In this document: positions 46,585 to 58,181 of the stretch, one piece after another | Position numbering within the stretch: the first letter of the stretch is position 1 | Layout of the letters: every line of letters begins with the position of its first letter | DNA from: Stictocephala bisonia | Taxonomy: Eukaryota > Arthropoda > Insecta > Hemiptera > Membracidae | Length of the DNA: 64,000 nt | Reading direction: 5' to 3' | NCBI GenBank assembly: GCA_035578905.1 | Contig: JAQJVL010000673.1 | Span: forward strand, 388,591-452,590 | The notes under the pieces: model-generated | What the model saw: the letters and a program-made list of their open reading frames with translations, nothing else | What the model was told of the DNA's origin: nothing | The model's database searches: none | Made by a program: the position numbers and the translations under genes

Positions 46585-46622
46585 TTAATAATTGGTATTT
46601 AGTAATTTAATACAAAATAATT

Positions 46623-46770
46623 GGTCTGTAGCATAGTTGGTTAATCCTCTGTGTACCAAAACACGATTGTGTGGATCTGCGCTCTATTACATGTGCCAAA
46701 CATATGATCATGCAGATTTATAACCTGCGTATTTTATGATCAATAAAAATCGGCATATAGGCCTAATCAT
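46623..46770 (+). mobile_element. Possible tRNA-derived SINE
   Basis: GTCTGTAGCATAGTTGGTTA resembles a tRNA D arm (box A TAGCATAGTTGG), with TGTGGATCTGCGCTC downstream as a poor box B. Adjacent to the right end of the piggyBac-like element. Weak call. Confidence 0.3.
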
Positions 46771-47527
46771 GTTTAAAATGGTACCAGTAATGAGATAGTG
46801 AAATGTTCTATAGTATTTAACTAACTGACTGCCAGCATAGATAATTTGTTGTGTTGTTCTGACTCACAGTAAAACTATTTCTGCCTGACGCCATGGGGGC
46901 CACCAGTAGCTTACTTAAACTTTGGACTTAGATGTCTTGTCTCATGTTGGAGCTATGGTCGCGTCAAGAGTGCCCATATAGGAAGGGTCACTTAATAGGT
47001 TGATATAGGAATATCAATATCACTTACTATATAGGTAATAGGTCTATATTGGGGGGGGGTCTAGGCTTGGTTAATTTGTTAGTTCATTGTAATCTTTTAT
47101 TTTGTATGGACACAATATAAGCAAGTGCGTTTTCAGTTGAGTTTTGAATTCAGAAATGCTTTCTAGGCTTCTAATGTTATCTGGAAGATGTATGATTTTT
47201 TTGTCCCATATAATCTGGTTTTCTTTCATAAAGTGTTAGTATATGGTATTCTGAAAAATTATTTTTTTATGTCTGGTGTTGTAGGAATGTTGACGGATGT
47301 TTTTGGGGTGACGTTAAAGAGTATTATGTAGGATAAATAATACTTTCAAAGATAAAAATGGCAGGAACTGTTAATATCTCAAGCTGCAAAAACATCACGA
47401 CAGTGTGATTGTGATCCTAGCCGCATTATGGCTCCTATGGCTTTCTTTTGATGAATGAAAATTTTATTCTTGTGCCCCTTGACCATCCCCATAAAATTAC
47501 CTAGTAATTTATGTGTTTCTCGAAGTA

Positions 47528-48343
47528 CAGTGAAAACCTGATTGTCCGTCACCCTATTTTCCGCCAGGTTCTGTTATCCGTCAGTGTCTTGGTTCGTCGC
47601 ACCACGATAGGACAGTTGCCGTATGACTTATCCGTCTGGAAGACGACAATTTCCCCCTCCAGCCGTTTAGCCCTTATAAGCCTAGTTCCAACGTCCTGTC
47701 ATCCGTAAGACCTCGTCTGCTGTCTAACAGATAACAGATCGTTAGAACAGCTTACCTGACGTAAGGACAGGCCGTGCAGGGCTGCCTGAACAGATCTCGT
47801 ACAACATGGGGAAAAAGGCGGCACTACAAAGGCCTGTGGTCGGAGATGAAGTTTTAAGCCGCAACGCCTACGTACACAGGTCACGGGGGCCGTTGCAACG
47901 GTCATGTCTGGTGATACACAGGTGACATGCTATCCGTGTACCGACATCGGGCCGCCTGATGTCTGCGAAAACACTGGGCGTGGGAACTGGGCTTTAATAT
48001 TACACTGTATTGCAGTTTAATTTTACGAATGTTGATAGTTAATTTTTGTGCTTGTAACATAATGTACAAGCTTAGGTTTTACTTTAAAACTAGGCCTAAT
48101 TTAATAAAAGTGTAATTGTGACCTGCAGTATATACATTCTGTAACATGTCTTTTTTCTAACCTCTTCATTCTCATTTCGTTAATCAATATGTACTATACA
48201 GCACTAAAATTTAACGTGCGTAAGCACTAATAATAAGTTTCCAGCGATATAAACGTGAGTGGGTGAATTCTCTATAATCCGTCTATTCTACAATCCGTCA
48301 CGGCCGCGTTCCCGACTCCTGACGGAAAATAGGGTTTCTACTG
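47528..48343. mobile_element. Pogo/Tigger-like non-autonomous element, 816 bp
   Basis: Starts CAGTGAAAACCTGATTGTCC and ends AATAGGGTTTCTACTG, with TA on both sides. Motifs such as ATCCGTC and CGGAAAATAGGG repeat subterminally. The interior is GC-richer with no transposase; ORFs at 47511 and 47699 show no domain. Confidence 0.8.
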
Positions 48344-48757
48344 TATACGGTAGGCCTATTACTATTCGAGAAAGATGGATATTACTCAGCCTACTTATTA
48401 GTCTCAGAACATAAGACTGTGTTCAGAAAGCCTACTTATTAGACTCAGAACGTGTATTGAAATTTGCCCCACTTGCTTGTCCCAGGTAAGAGTATCGTCC
48501 AATCTCACTCCCAAAAAATCAGCTGCTGACTAGTTGTAATTGGTGCTCATTAATGAATAGATCAGGAAGGTTGTTTTTTTCTGTTGAAAATGTAGCTTAT
48601 TTTTGAAGAATATAATTCAGAATCAGAAAATAGGTATCTTTATTTACAAAATCATAAAGAAATGTAATGGCGTCAAAAGTATAAAATTTTGAGGTTTCTT
48701 GCTTTACAAATCAAAAAAATTCTTGCTTTATATATATTGATGGGTCTATCAGCCAGG

Positions 48758-49239
48758 ATTGTACTTTTCTGTGAAGATCTCTCCCTCTTAGGTGTTCTGG
48801 CAGTGAGTTGTAGATTTTTTGCCCTGCATAGGACGGTTTTTTGGTGTATTTGGTGGTGTGATGCGGGGGAAGATGGTAGTCCAATGCTCTCCTTGTGTTG
48901 TAGGGATGGATATCATTGCCCCTCGGCAGTTCCAGTTGGTCGGAATGCATAACTACTGCATGTATGTAGAGGGCTGTGACTGTCAAGATCTTAAGTAATC
49001 ACTTACGATCTTGACAGTCACAGCCCTCTACATACATGCAGTAGTTATGCATTCCGACCAACTGGAACTGCCGAGGGGCAATGATATCCATCCCTACAAC
49101 ACAAGGAGAGCATTGGACTACCATCTTCCCCCGCATCACACCACCAAATACACCAAAAAACCGTCCCATGCAGGGCAAAAAATCTACAACTCACTGCCAG
49201 AACACCTAAGAGGGAGAGATCTTCACAGAAAAGTACAAT
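48758..49239. repeat. 239-bp-arm palindrome in LINE B, spacer AATC
   Basis: 48758-48996 is repeated in inverse at 49001-49239 with about two or three mismatches, separated by AATC (48997-49000). The right arm encodes the same LINE C-terminus on + (49011-49244) that the left arm encodes on -. Confidence 0.96.
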
Positions 49240-49394
49240 TCTAGTTCTCCAGAAGAAAGCCATTAGAGCACTGGCTGACTTGGGCCCAACAGATAGCTGC
49301 AGAGAAGCCTATAAATCTATAGGCTTCTCTGCAGCTATCTGTTGGGCCCAAGTCAGCCAGTGCTCTAATGGCTTTCTTCTGGAGAACTAGAATT
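49237..49394. repeat. 77-bp-arm perfect palindrome in LINE B, spacer AATC
   Basis: 49237-49313 is inverted without visible mismatch at 49318-49394, with spacer AATC (49314-49317). It abuts the previous palindrome with a 3-bp overlap, AAT (49237-49239). Confidence 0.96.
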
Positions 49395-51109
49395 CTGTTA
49401 AGGTTGTGGTCTGATGTTCCCCCGACCCCCCACAGGATTATCCCATACCTAATGTGAGATTCTACCAGGGCGTGGTAGGCTGTTTTAGCTGCTGCAAAGC
49501 CTCCGACCCACTTAATTCTTATTAGATAGATTCCTGAGCTGAGTTTTTTTACTCAGGAAATCAACGTGATTAGTCCATGAGAGATCTGTAACTTTTGTTA
49601 TTCCTAGCAGTTTTGTCTGTTGTTCAGTAGAGATGTTATGGATGTTGGGTATTTCATCATGTCTATGACTAAAATTTATTTGAATTGTCTTTTTGGGATT
49701 GATAGATAGGTCGTTCTGGAGGCAGTATTGAAGTGCTTTGTCAGTAGTTGAGATAATGTCTGTGACCAGGGTTTGTGCAGAGTCATTTTTTAAAACTAAT
49801 GTGTCATCTGCATACATTGTTACTTCTACATTGTCATTTTCAATAAAACTGGGAAAGTCGTTTGTAAAACGCAGGAATATGAATGAAATATTGCCTGCTT
49901 TCTTTCAGTGAAGAGTCAGCAATATTCACAAAAACGTTGTTAAGGTGATTGGCAATTAGGGTTGGTTCTTCTAAAATATTCCTATTCACTTCTAGGCCAG
50001 TAAGGTAATCCTGCTGTTTCTTACATTGCTTTTCTGCATTGATTACATTCTAAAGAGCCTTCGATTTATTATTTTTTGCTTTAGTTATATGCTCTTCCAC
50101 ACTGTTAAGTTTAAGATTTCTGAGTTTGTTGTAATAGTTTCTTTTAACAGATAGCATTGTTTCCTTGTCTCTTGCGCTTCCTGTCATCTCATACTTGTGA
50201 AAAGCTTTAAGATAATCTTCTTTCAGCTGGTTAGCCTCTTCATCATAAACTAATTTCAGCTTGGAACTGTGTTTAAATCTGTTCATTTTCTTTGGGCACG
50301 CTTAGTCTAAGGTCCTTGTCACAATTGTTAAAAATTTGTGATAAGCTTCATCAGCATTGTTAGTGTTGAGTACACAACTCCAGTCTTTTTTAGCAAGCTC
50401 ACTTTTGAAACAGTCAAGGTTTTCTGTAGTAAAGTTTCGTTTCAGTGAACTCAGTTTTCTTTGGGTATTTTCCAACCTGGGTGGAAGGCTGCATATTTAC
50501 CCTGTGTGGTCCGATATACCAGCTTCTACTACTGTATAGTTCACAGTTTCATGCTGTATATCTTTACAAATGCAGTCAATAGAGGTCTTTGAAGTCGCAG
50601 TTATTCGTGTAGCTGGGAGGGGAAGCATTTTAATTTCATAAGAAAGTAATTCTTCTTCAAAAAACTTGTTGGAGTTGTATTCCAGTCTGTCAATGTTAAT
50701 GTCCCCCGTTATGACCAATGATTTATTTTGTGCGCTTATTGTAGAAAGAATGTCTGAAAGTGTGTCCATAGCTTGATTAACTGATCCACGTGGTGGTCGA
50801 TAGATTTCAAGTACGTAGAGTGAACGATTTGTTTCATTTAGTTTTACCAATGCAGCTTAGCACTCACCTTCCAAGGTATGGTCAGATATATCAATCTCTT
50901 CTGCATTGATGTTTGCTAATTCGGCCAACTATATAACAACTCCACCAAGCTTATGGCTGTCTCTACAGGAATGTGTTATGAGTGAGTACCCTTCAATTTT
51001 AGTAAGTGAGAGGTTGTTAGAGTTGAGACCATGTTCTGCTACAATTAGTATTGTAACTTGTACGAAGCATAACAAGTGGGTGGTTTAGTCTATCCACCTT
51101 TTTTCAGCC

Positions 51110-51308
51110 ATTATTACCTGAAAATAATGAAATTATGTATGGCTGTTTCAGCCATACATAATTTTAAAGCGTTGGAAGAGAAGTACTGAGCCATTTTGTT
51201 TATGTCTACGGACGACTTGACTTCAAGCTCTTCACAAGTGCTGCCTCTTGTGAAGAGCGTTGTATCGTCTGCAAACTGAAAATTGCTCCGTCTTGGAATT
51301 GAGTCCAA
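51110..51308 (-). pseudogene. LINE C fragment around the FADD box
   Basis: Minus strand: SNFQFADDTTLFTRGSTCEE, then LEVKSSVDINKMAQYFSSNA. This is the catalytic box of a second CR1/Jockey-like LINE. It ends in a 15-bp palindrome at 51131-51163 (AATTATGTATGGCTG, 3-nt loop) next to LINE B. Confidence 0.75.
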
Positions 51309-51388
51309 TTTCGTTAATGTAAAATGTAAGGCTAATGTAATGTGTAGAATATTAATGTAATGTTGTTGATGTAAATTCTAATCATTAA

Positions 51389-51939
51389 CTGTGCACCATG
51401 TGAGTCACCGGTGGCCCTCTCGTCTTTCATCAATCAAATCCAAATTGTAGCTCCATTTTTATTATTACATAGTTTTTAATGATATATTCCGAAAGCTTAT
51501 CAAATATGCTATAATAAAACAGTGCTCTGGTTTTTAAATAAAGCAATCCTAAATACGTTTTATATGTTTGAACTAGTTTTTACAACATTTAGACAGACTA
51601 GTTTCTGTCACAAAGAGAATTAATGTCGCTTACTGAACACCTAACCTCAAAAGCTGGTCAGTGTGTGGGGAGAAATATAAACAACATAACAAAACAGCTG
51701 AAACATAATATCATGTGGTATATGTAAAGTGTGTGTGTGTGTGTGTCCCCTGCCATGAGTGTCACCAGTGTACCTGAACAATAACTTCACAAAATGGCGA
51801 CAAAAGACTGGACGTCGGCTATTTCTGTACTCGGGGGGTCATTTCCGACCGTATGGAACACAGAACACTGAAAATTAACTTGTAACACCAGGCTGAAATC
51901 TAGTAAGGGCCACTGGTGGCCCTCATGGCAGTCAACGTG
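51389..51939. mobile_element. TTAA-flanked piggyBac-type MITE, about 550 bp
   Basis: TTAA at 51385-51388 and 51940-51943. Imperfect termini share CATG(T/A)GxGxCACCxGTGGCCC on the left and the complement of TGCCATGAGGGCCACCAGTG on the right. The interior contains a (GT)n tract at about 51728-51746 and no ORF. A diverged relative of the right end lies at about 46880-46915. Confidence 0.6.
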
Positions 51940-52274
51940 TTAAGTATGCAGAATATTATATTTAGTGGTATTTTATTTTTCCAGCTTTTGGGAAAAAGTG
52001 CGTAGCAAAGTACATAGACCTAACATTAAAAAAAATGCTGTTCTGAAATCTGTAGTTTGTTATGTAGTAAGTGTACTGTGGTGGTCAGTAAGGTAACGAA
52101 AAAAGAAAACAAAATTGTGTTAGCCTACTACTTCACCAAGTTTAAGTAAATCACTCAAATTATTATTTTTCATGTTCCTTGTTTGATTGTGGGTACATTA
52201 ATATATAATGTTTGGTATTTATAGATACATTTTTTGTATGCTGGTCTGTGTAGTCCTAAGAAAACAGTGTCATT

Positions 52275-52555
52275 TTCAGAAAAACGCAGGGCACTCAGGG
52301 GGTAAAGTCCAGCTTCATAATCTAAAGGTTCTCAGTTTGATCACAGTCAGAGTCTGTGATTGACAATTTTTGAACAAACAAATTTTGAAAGCTATCAGCT
52401 AATAACCACCGGCTGTTAATTTGTTATTGGGCTATTAATTAATGACACTTTTTAAAGAATGGTCAGCCTTTGTTTGTAACAATGACTACATTCACTCATC
52501 ACGCTCATTTGAAATCCATATTCCTCCATATCTTGATGATAAATAAATAAAAAAA
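52275..52555 (+). mobile_element. tRNA-derived SINE, second head type
   Basis: Head CAGGGCACTCAGGGGGTAAA with box B-like AGTTTGATCACAG. The body contains ATTGGGCTATTAATTAATGA, TGTAACAATGACTACATTCA and CATATTCCTCCATATCTTGA, and it ends GATAAATAAATAAAAAAATA. The body is shared with copies at 35080-35250 and 53740-53805. Confidence 0.72.
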
Positions 52556-52939
52556 TAAACTTTTAGGTACAATTATCTATACGTAAATTTCTATTGTAAA
52601 TTTGAAAATCTGTAAGTTTTTTGTAGACAATATTTTAGAAACTACTGGAAAATATTCCTCTGAATGAAATTCTCGAAAACAAGTGACATTTATATTCCCA
52701 GCCAGCAAACCTTTATAAAAACCAAAATATTCAAGCAATGTAAATATTGCCATGTTTTAAATGCACAAAATAACATTACCTAGTTCCAAGTGCATAAAAA
52801 AAAAGGCAACATAAACAAATATGCAGACTAATTATAAACAAAACAAGACTTTTTAGTATCATATTCGTCAAGAATAGTTACAGCATCAATTTTAAATCTA
52901 GGGTTTACATATTTAAGAATTTATGTGTGTTTATTGTCC

Positions 52940-53345
52940 AGTATGTCCATTGTCAAAGGTTTGTTGAAAAAAATTCTTCCATGGAGTAATATGGACGGTC
53001 AATAAACCATTTATGAAGTGCAGGTTTCAGCTCCTTCTTGTTCTTTATTCTAAGGTCCTGTGGAAGTAGGTTGTGGAGTTTGCTTCCTATGTATGTGAAA
53101 TTTTTTTCATACTGTGTCAGGCGATGAGCTGGAAGATCGTATATGTTGTGCCTCAAATTATATGGTTGTAGTTCATGACGTGTCGGTGGGGATTCTTTCA
53201 CTGCATACAGTATGGCCAATTGTATGTAAAGTGCCACAGTTGTCAGAATCTTCAGTGACTTGTTTGTCCCTCTGCAGCTATCGAGTCATTGTAGTCCAGC
53301 GAGTGAGTATTCGTACAAGACAAAGTAACATAGCAAAGTTCTCAA
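52940..53345 (-). pseudogene. 5'-truncated LINE fragment (RT C-terminus)
   Basis: Minus frame with CRGTNKSLKILTTVALYIQL, AVKESPPTRHELQPYNLRHN and YIGSKLHNLLPQDL, ending FIDRPYYSMEEFF. It closely parallels the C-terminus of LINE B. Catalytic domains are absent. Confidence 0.8.
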
Positions 53346-53354
53346 TGTAAACAC

Positions 53355-53700
53355 AACTTTGCATCTGACATAAAGAGCTGTTATCTTTACATAGCAGTAG
53401 TAGAGACGTACTAAAGAACTATAAAATAGATAAAGTACGGAAATTTCATGTATCATATTATTATGTAATAAAGTATATTACATTACCGGGATTATTTATC
53501 TACGTTATTTGCCAGAACTCTTAAAATATGTTGTTAGTAAACAAATATTGCATAACATCAAATATATGAGAAGTTTGTCGTCTTCATTACAACTATGATT
53601 TCCGATAGGCATATATAGAAAGTTTTACTCTAGAGGATTTAGTAATATTTTCTTTTGTGGAAACTTTAAAATCTACATGCATCTTCAGTTTTCAGCATGA
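53355..53700 (+). repeat. Unclassified dispersed repeat, copy 1
   Basis: Shares a collinear series with 63130-63445: AAAGAGCTGTT(A/G)TCT, AGATAAAGTA(C/T)GGAAA, TTTACGTTATTT, CAACTATGA(T/C)TTCCGATA and ATGCATCT(T/C)CAGTTTTCA. There is no ORF and no obvious TIR. Confidence 0.8.
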
Positions 53701-53739
53701 TGAATGTTGACAAGGGAACATTATTGTTACAAATTTAGG

Positions 53740-53805
53740 GGAACTATTTCTTAGGAAGTGTCATTAATAATTAATAGCCCAATGACAAATGAACAGTCGC
53801 TTACA
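53740..53805 (-). mobile_element. Short SINE body fragment
   Basis: AGGAAGTGTCATTAATAATT and AATAGCCCAATGACAAATGA are the reverse complement of the 52275 SINE body. Confidence 0.6.
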
Positions 53806-54237
53806 GTTTGAGAGGCACTCATTAACAATCACCTGATGTTCTATGTTTTCAGGATGCTCACTGATGGACTGCTTTGACTAAATTAAGCATTGATTGGTAG
53901 GTAACATTTTATCACTATGTCTTACGTTTTCTTTAACCCTTTGAGCCCTAGCCAACTATATATCGGTAAATTTTACTGCCTAAAAAACCTTGTGTTGATG
54001 ATATTTTGCCAGTATAAATTGTAAGACAAATTTCATTGACGAAATATTGTAGGAACGATATTAGCAATCGCAAATAAGTTTACAGATGTTTTTACTGAAC
54101 AAAAAAAATGTTCTATTGTCTGTTTTATATATATATATATTAGTCTACTGCCTATTGATAACAAAATAAATACAACTGTCATTGGTGTGTGTTAAAACAA
54201 TTTCTCATTTGATCAATTAATTTATCCTTCATTTCAG

Positions 54238-55835
54238 GCTTGTTTCCAAGCAAACTCAAAATTGCCAAAGTAATACCGCTTTTTAAAAAAGGAGAAAAGA
54301 CTGATATTCAAAATTATAGACCAATATCCATGCTTCCCACTATCTCTAAAAAATTTTAAAGAGCCTTTTGTGAGCAACTAGTCAATTTCTTAGAAAAAAA
54401 TAATTTAATTCGTGACTGTCAACACGGTTTTTGTAAGGGAAAGTCTGTCATTACGGCAGCAACGGAATTCATTGAATCTGTAATTAATTCATTGGATGAG
54501 AACAGAAAGGTAATGGGAATATTAATGGATCTGAGCAAAGCTTTTGATTCTATTCCTCATTCATCTCTTTTATTTAAATTATATAATTTAGGGCTAAGGG
54601 GTCAATTATATGATTGGATTGAATCTTACTTAAGTAATCAAAAGCAATTTGTCGAAATATCTCATCAAGATGGTAAACATTTCAGAAATCATTACAAATC
54701 TTCAGTGAAAACAATTAAATATGGTGTCCCACAGGGCTTCATATTAGGTCCCATTTTATTTGTTTGCTTTTTAAATGATTTTCCAAAACTGCTCTTCGAG
54801 TAAAATTTGTTTGTATGCTGATGATACAAATATAAATATTAATGCTCCATCTTGGAAAGAAATTGAAAGTAAGCTGGATGAGAACTTATATCATCTCTGT
54901 CAGTATTTTACTCAAAATAGTTTGCTTTTAAATTTAGAAAAAACCAACTGTATAGCTTTTCAAACAAAGAGTTGGAAAAATAAACATTTTAATTATACTG
55001 GTAAATTTGAAATTTCTCAGATTAAAGAGATAAACTTTCTAGAGTTAACATGTGACATGAATTTAGACTGGGATCTTCATGTTATGAAAATTTTGTCCAA
55101 AGTATCATCCGGTATTTTTGCAATAAGAAAATTAAGATATCTTTGTGACATAAACACTTTAAGAATGTTTTATTTTGCATACATACATTCCACCATTTAT
55201 TTTGGTATGTCCTTTTACGGTGCAACAAATTTTAAAAATCTTGAATCAATCTTAATAATGCAAAAGAAGGCAATAAAAATCATATTAAATTTGAAACCTC
55301 AAGTTTCAGTTAAAGAAAAATTTGCCGAACTACAAATTCTCACTGTCTATGGAATGTACATTTACGAAGTAGTACTATCCATTAGGTCAAAAATCGGACA
55401 GCAGAAACTTAATGGCGATAATCATCATTACTATACTAGACAGTGGAACGAATTAACCATTCCCTCTCATCGATTGGCACTATTTTGTAAAAAACCGCAG
55501 TATGCAGGAATAATATTTACTAGTAAATTACCCGAAAATATCAAATCAGAAACATCTTTATCAAAATTTAAGGATAAACTTAAAATATATTTAATAAATA
55601 AAACTCTGTATTCACTTGATGAACTGTAACAGTAACACAAATGTAAATTACAAATTTCATATTTTATTCACTTCTATAAGGATATTATTTTAATCATAAT
55701 TTTGCAAAGACATGTATATGGTATGTATTAATTACTATTTTAATTTGATTGACCTAGGTTAATACTTGACACTATTCAATGTATTCTTGTAATACTAATG
55801 AATAAAGAAGATATAAATAAATAAAATTAAAAAAA
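54238..55835 (+). pseudogene. LINE D: 5'-truncated, near-complete reverse transcriptase
   Basis: Begins inside RT at [20 protein letters not shown] with [13 protein letters not shown] and a stop near 54358. It continues GILMDLSKAFDSIPHSSLLF, GVPQGFILGPILFVCFLNDF, a frame change near 54800, then KICLYADDTNININAPSWKE (catalytic YADD), ILIMQKKAIKIILNLKPQ and a C-terminus ending LINKTLYSLDEL at 55629. The 3' end is an AATAAA-like, A-rich tail at about 55800-55835. Only one stop and one frameshift were seen, so it is fairly young. Endonuclease is missing. Confidence 0.88.
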
Positions 55836-56656
55836 TTGCGCAGTGCAAGTTCAGTATTGTTAGGCACAGTTGCCTCTATTGTTATCGAGTATTTTGTTGA
55901 ATATACTAGCATATGGTAATTCAGAAAACTAATAAATGAAAGCAAGAAAATGTTTAATAGGCTAAAGTTAATGAGCAACTCATAACAGTCATAAAAAGTG
56001 AATAGTGCATATAGTACCAATTGTATTTCTTTTGTTTGTTTCTTCACCACAACAATGAAACTGTCAAAGATTGCCATCTGTCTGTATTGCCACCTCTTCG
56101 AGTCATGGAGTCCCATTATCAATATTGGTCATTACAACAGATTTTACTGTTGTTATAATAATAATAAATTCTTTATTGCATAGACAAAATAAAAAAATTG
56201 TATCGCAAACGTCAGTACTCAAATAAATTAACCTAAGGCCCTAACTTAACACGTTCGCTGCGGACCGAATCAGCTGTTCTATTGTATATGCGGACATAAC
56301 AATTGTCATAAAACTTATATGTTTTCATTCATTATTATAAGTAATGAGTAGAAAAACATTATTATAAACATACAAATGCGTGTAAGTACATATTTACATA
56401 AAACGCCACATGGCGTTTTCCGCATATAGCGTCAAAAAATTTACGATATATGCGGTAAACGCCAAATGGCATTTTTGCAATTTGTACTGTACATTAGTTG
56501 AAAATTAAGTTTTAGGAAACTGAAATTTATTTCCTTACCTTTTACTTGTCAGTATGGTGGCCCATGAACACTATAAAAACACTAATTACACTATAAAAAC
56601 ATTATTTACACTATATACAATGTTGAAACGCTTTATTTATGATAGGTTTCAAAACA

Positions 56657-57184
56657 TTATCCGAGGCATAAGGCAGGTTCATCTTCACATGCCCCACAGA
56701 AATAAGTGGTGTCCTTTCTAGCCCGTTTCATATTACATTCAACACATCTTCTTCTCAGAGGTCTGCCATTTGGGCCTCTTTGAAATTTCATAGGAAGGTG
56801 TTGTTTTACATTTGGTCTGGGTGCAGGATCGTCTGGTTTGAGAGGGGTCAACAGGCCTTCAATGAGCTGTTCTCTAAAACTCAGCAATGAAAGTTTGTTT
56901 TCTATGTTATTTTTGTTGTTTAGAAAAAAAGCATTCAATGTACTCATCTGCATTATGTGTACGAACAGCGTTTTGTACCATCTAATGGTTTGTCTATCAC
57001 AAGGGTAATAACTTAGTAACTGATCTTTTCGATCAATACCACTCATGAATTCATTATACCTAATGATCGGCAAAGGTTTTGTCTTTTCTACACCCCTTTT
57101 GTTTGTACTTATTACCATTTCGTTTTCATATTGGTTAGATATGTACAGCACTGATCTTTTATTCTTCCAAATTCCCACCATTAT
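56657..57184 (-). pseudogene. piggyBac transposase C-terminal part
   Basis: From the LINE junction: MVGIWKNKRSVLYISNQYEN, then NEFMSGIDRKDQLLSYYPCD (third catalytic Asp region), a helical stretch, and a C-terminal zinc-binding tail with RRRCVEC and FCGAC cysteine pairs, ending CLG. Joined conceptually to the 60508 piece it continues without gap (EGSTI then MVGIW), which fixes the LINE insertion point. The ORF start at 57190 (TTG) is LINE sequence, not a real start. Confidence 0.9.
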
Positions 57185-57547
57185 AGTCAATAGTCATTCC
57201 ATAAAAGTAAATTTTTTTATTTACTGTACTGCAGGGAGAAGAAGGGAAAGGGAAGGGGAGGGGGAGAGGAAGAAAGACTTTTTTCTAAATTTTAGAAATT
57301 TTTTTAAATTTTCGACATTTCCAAAATTTATCAAACACATTTACTTTTATGGAATAACAGTAGGCCACAAATAACAATTATACATTGCATTGACTAAGTC
57401 AAATGTGCTATGTAAATATATCGAAATAACAAACACAAACAAAAATAAACTTATATTAATGAAATTAAGCAACAATTTACTAGGCTCAAGCTCACTAACT
57501 TGATTTCAATAACTTTAGTAAACTATTTAACTTAAGTTTAAATTAAG

Positions 57548-58175
57548 TTACAGTCCGCCAGCCAAAAACTCCCGGACGCTGTAGTAGCATCCCTCCTGCA
57601 GAGTTACCTTTAACCTTTTTCTGAATTTTAAAAGGTTTGTTTCCAGCTTAAGGTCATCGGGGATTTTATTGTATAAAATTATGCCATTATAAAAAAGATG
57701 TTTTTTGAAAAATGAAGTAGAGTGAGTAGGAATTTGAAGGTTATTATTATGTCTGAATTGAAATCGGTGGTTAACAGGAGTTGAAAATTTAGAAAGATTC
57801 TTTTTTACAAAACACAAGGTTTCAAGAATGTATATCGATGGGAATGTCAGTAATTTAGAGGACTGGAAGGTATTTTTGCAAGATTTGTTTCTGTCCAAAG
57901 AACAAATTATCCTGATAGCTTTTTTCTGGAGTCTAAACAAGTACTGTCTATGCCGAGTCTCACCACCCCATACAGGCACCGTATACACTAGAAGTGGATA
58001 CAGCAACCCATAGTAGGCCGTTAGCAAAACTTTAGCTTCAGCTATCCTTGCTAGACTACGTAAAATGAAAACACATGTGCTCATTCTCTTACAGACATGT
58101 TTAATGTGAGTGTGAAAGTTAAGGGTTTCGTCCAGAATCATCCCGAGAAATTTAACTGATTCGGACTCATCTACT
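57548..58175 (-). CDS. LINE E ORF2 C-terminal part (after frameshift)
   Basis: The shifted frame opens LDDSIVDESESVKFLGMILD, then LNFHTHIKHVCKRMSTCVFI, YPLLVYTVPVWGG, RLQKKAIRIICSLDRNKSCK and HNNNLQIPTH...F.K...YNG, ending VREFLAGGL. Apart from the single frameshift the ORF2 of about 960 residues is intact, so this is the best-preserved LINE in the window. Confidence 0.9.
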
Positions 58176-58181
58176 ATGGAA

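Larger units (their letters stand above)
48700..51095 (-). pseudogene. LINE B: CR1/Jockey-like, deleted and rearranged
   Basis: Minus-strand ORF2 remains in order: endonuclease end (EHGLNSNNLSLTKIEGYSLI, the GDINIDRLEYN and ISDHTG motifs, 51090-50497), a linker (50286-50050), then an RT with its fingers and DLSKAFD part deleted near 49885. YADDTLVLKNDS survives (catalytic box, 49817-49512), followed by HALVESHIRYGIILWGVGG and VLQKKAIRALADLGPTDSC. The C-terminal end (ALYIHAVVMHSDQLELPRGN ... YAGQKIYNSLPEHL) is at 48986-48711. The region between VLQKKAI and ALYIHAV is interrupted by two inverted copies (48997-49317). Confidence 0.85.

Noticed and set aside
53936..53975. TTAACCCTTTGAGCCCTAGCC as a piggyBac left end
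   Set aside because: No matching right end with TTAA could be found.
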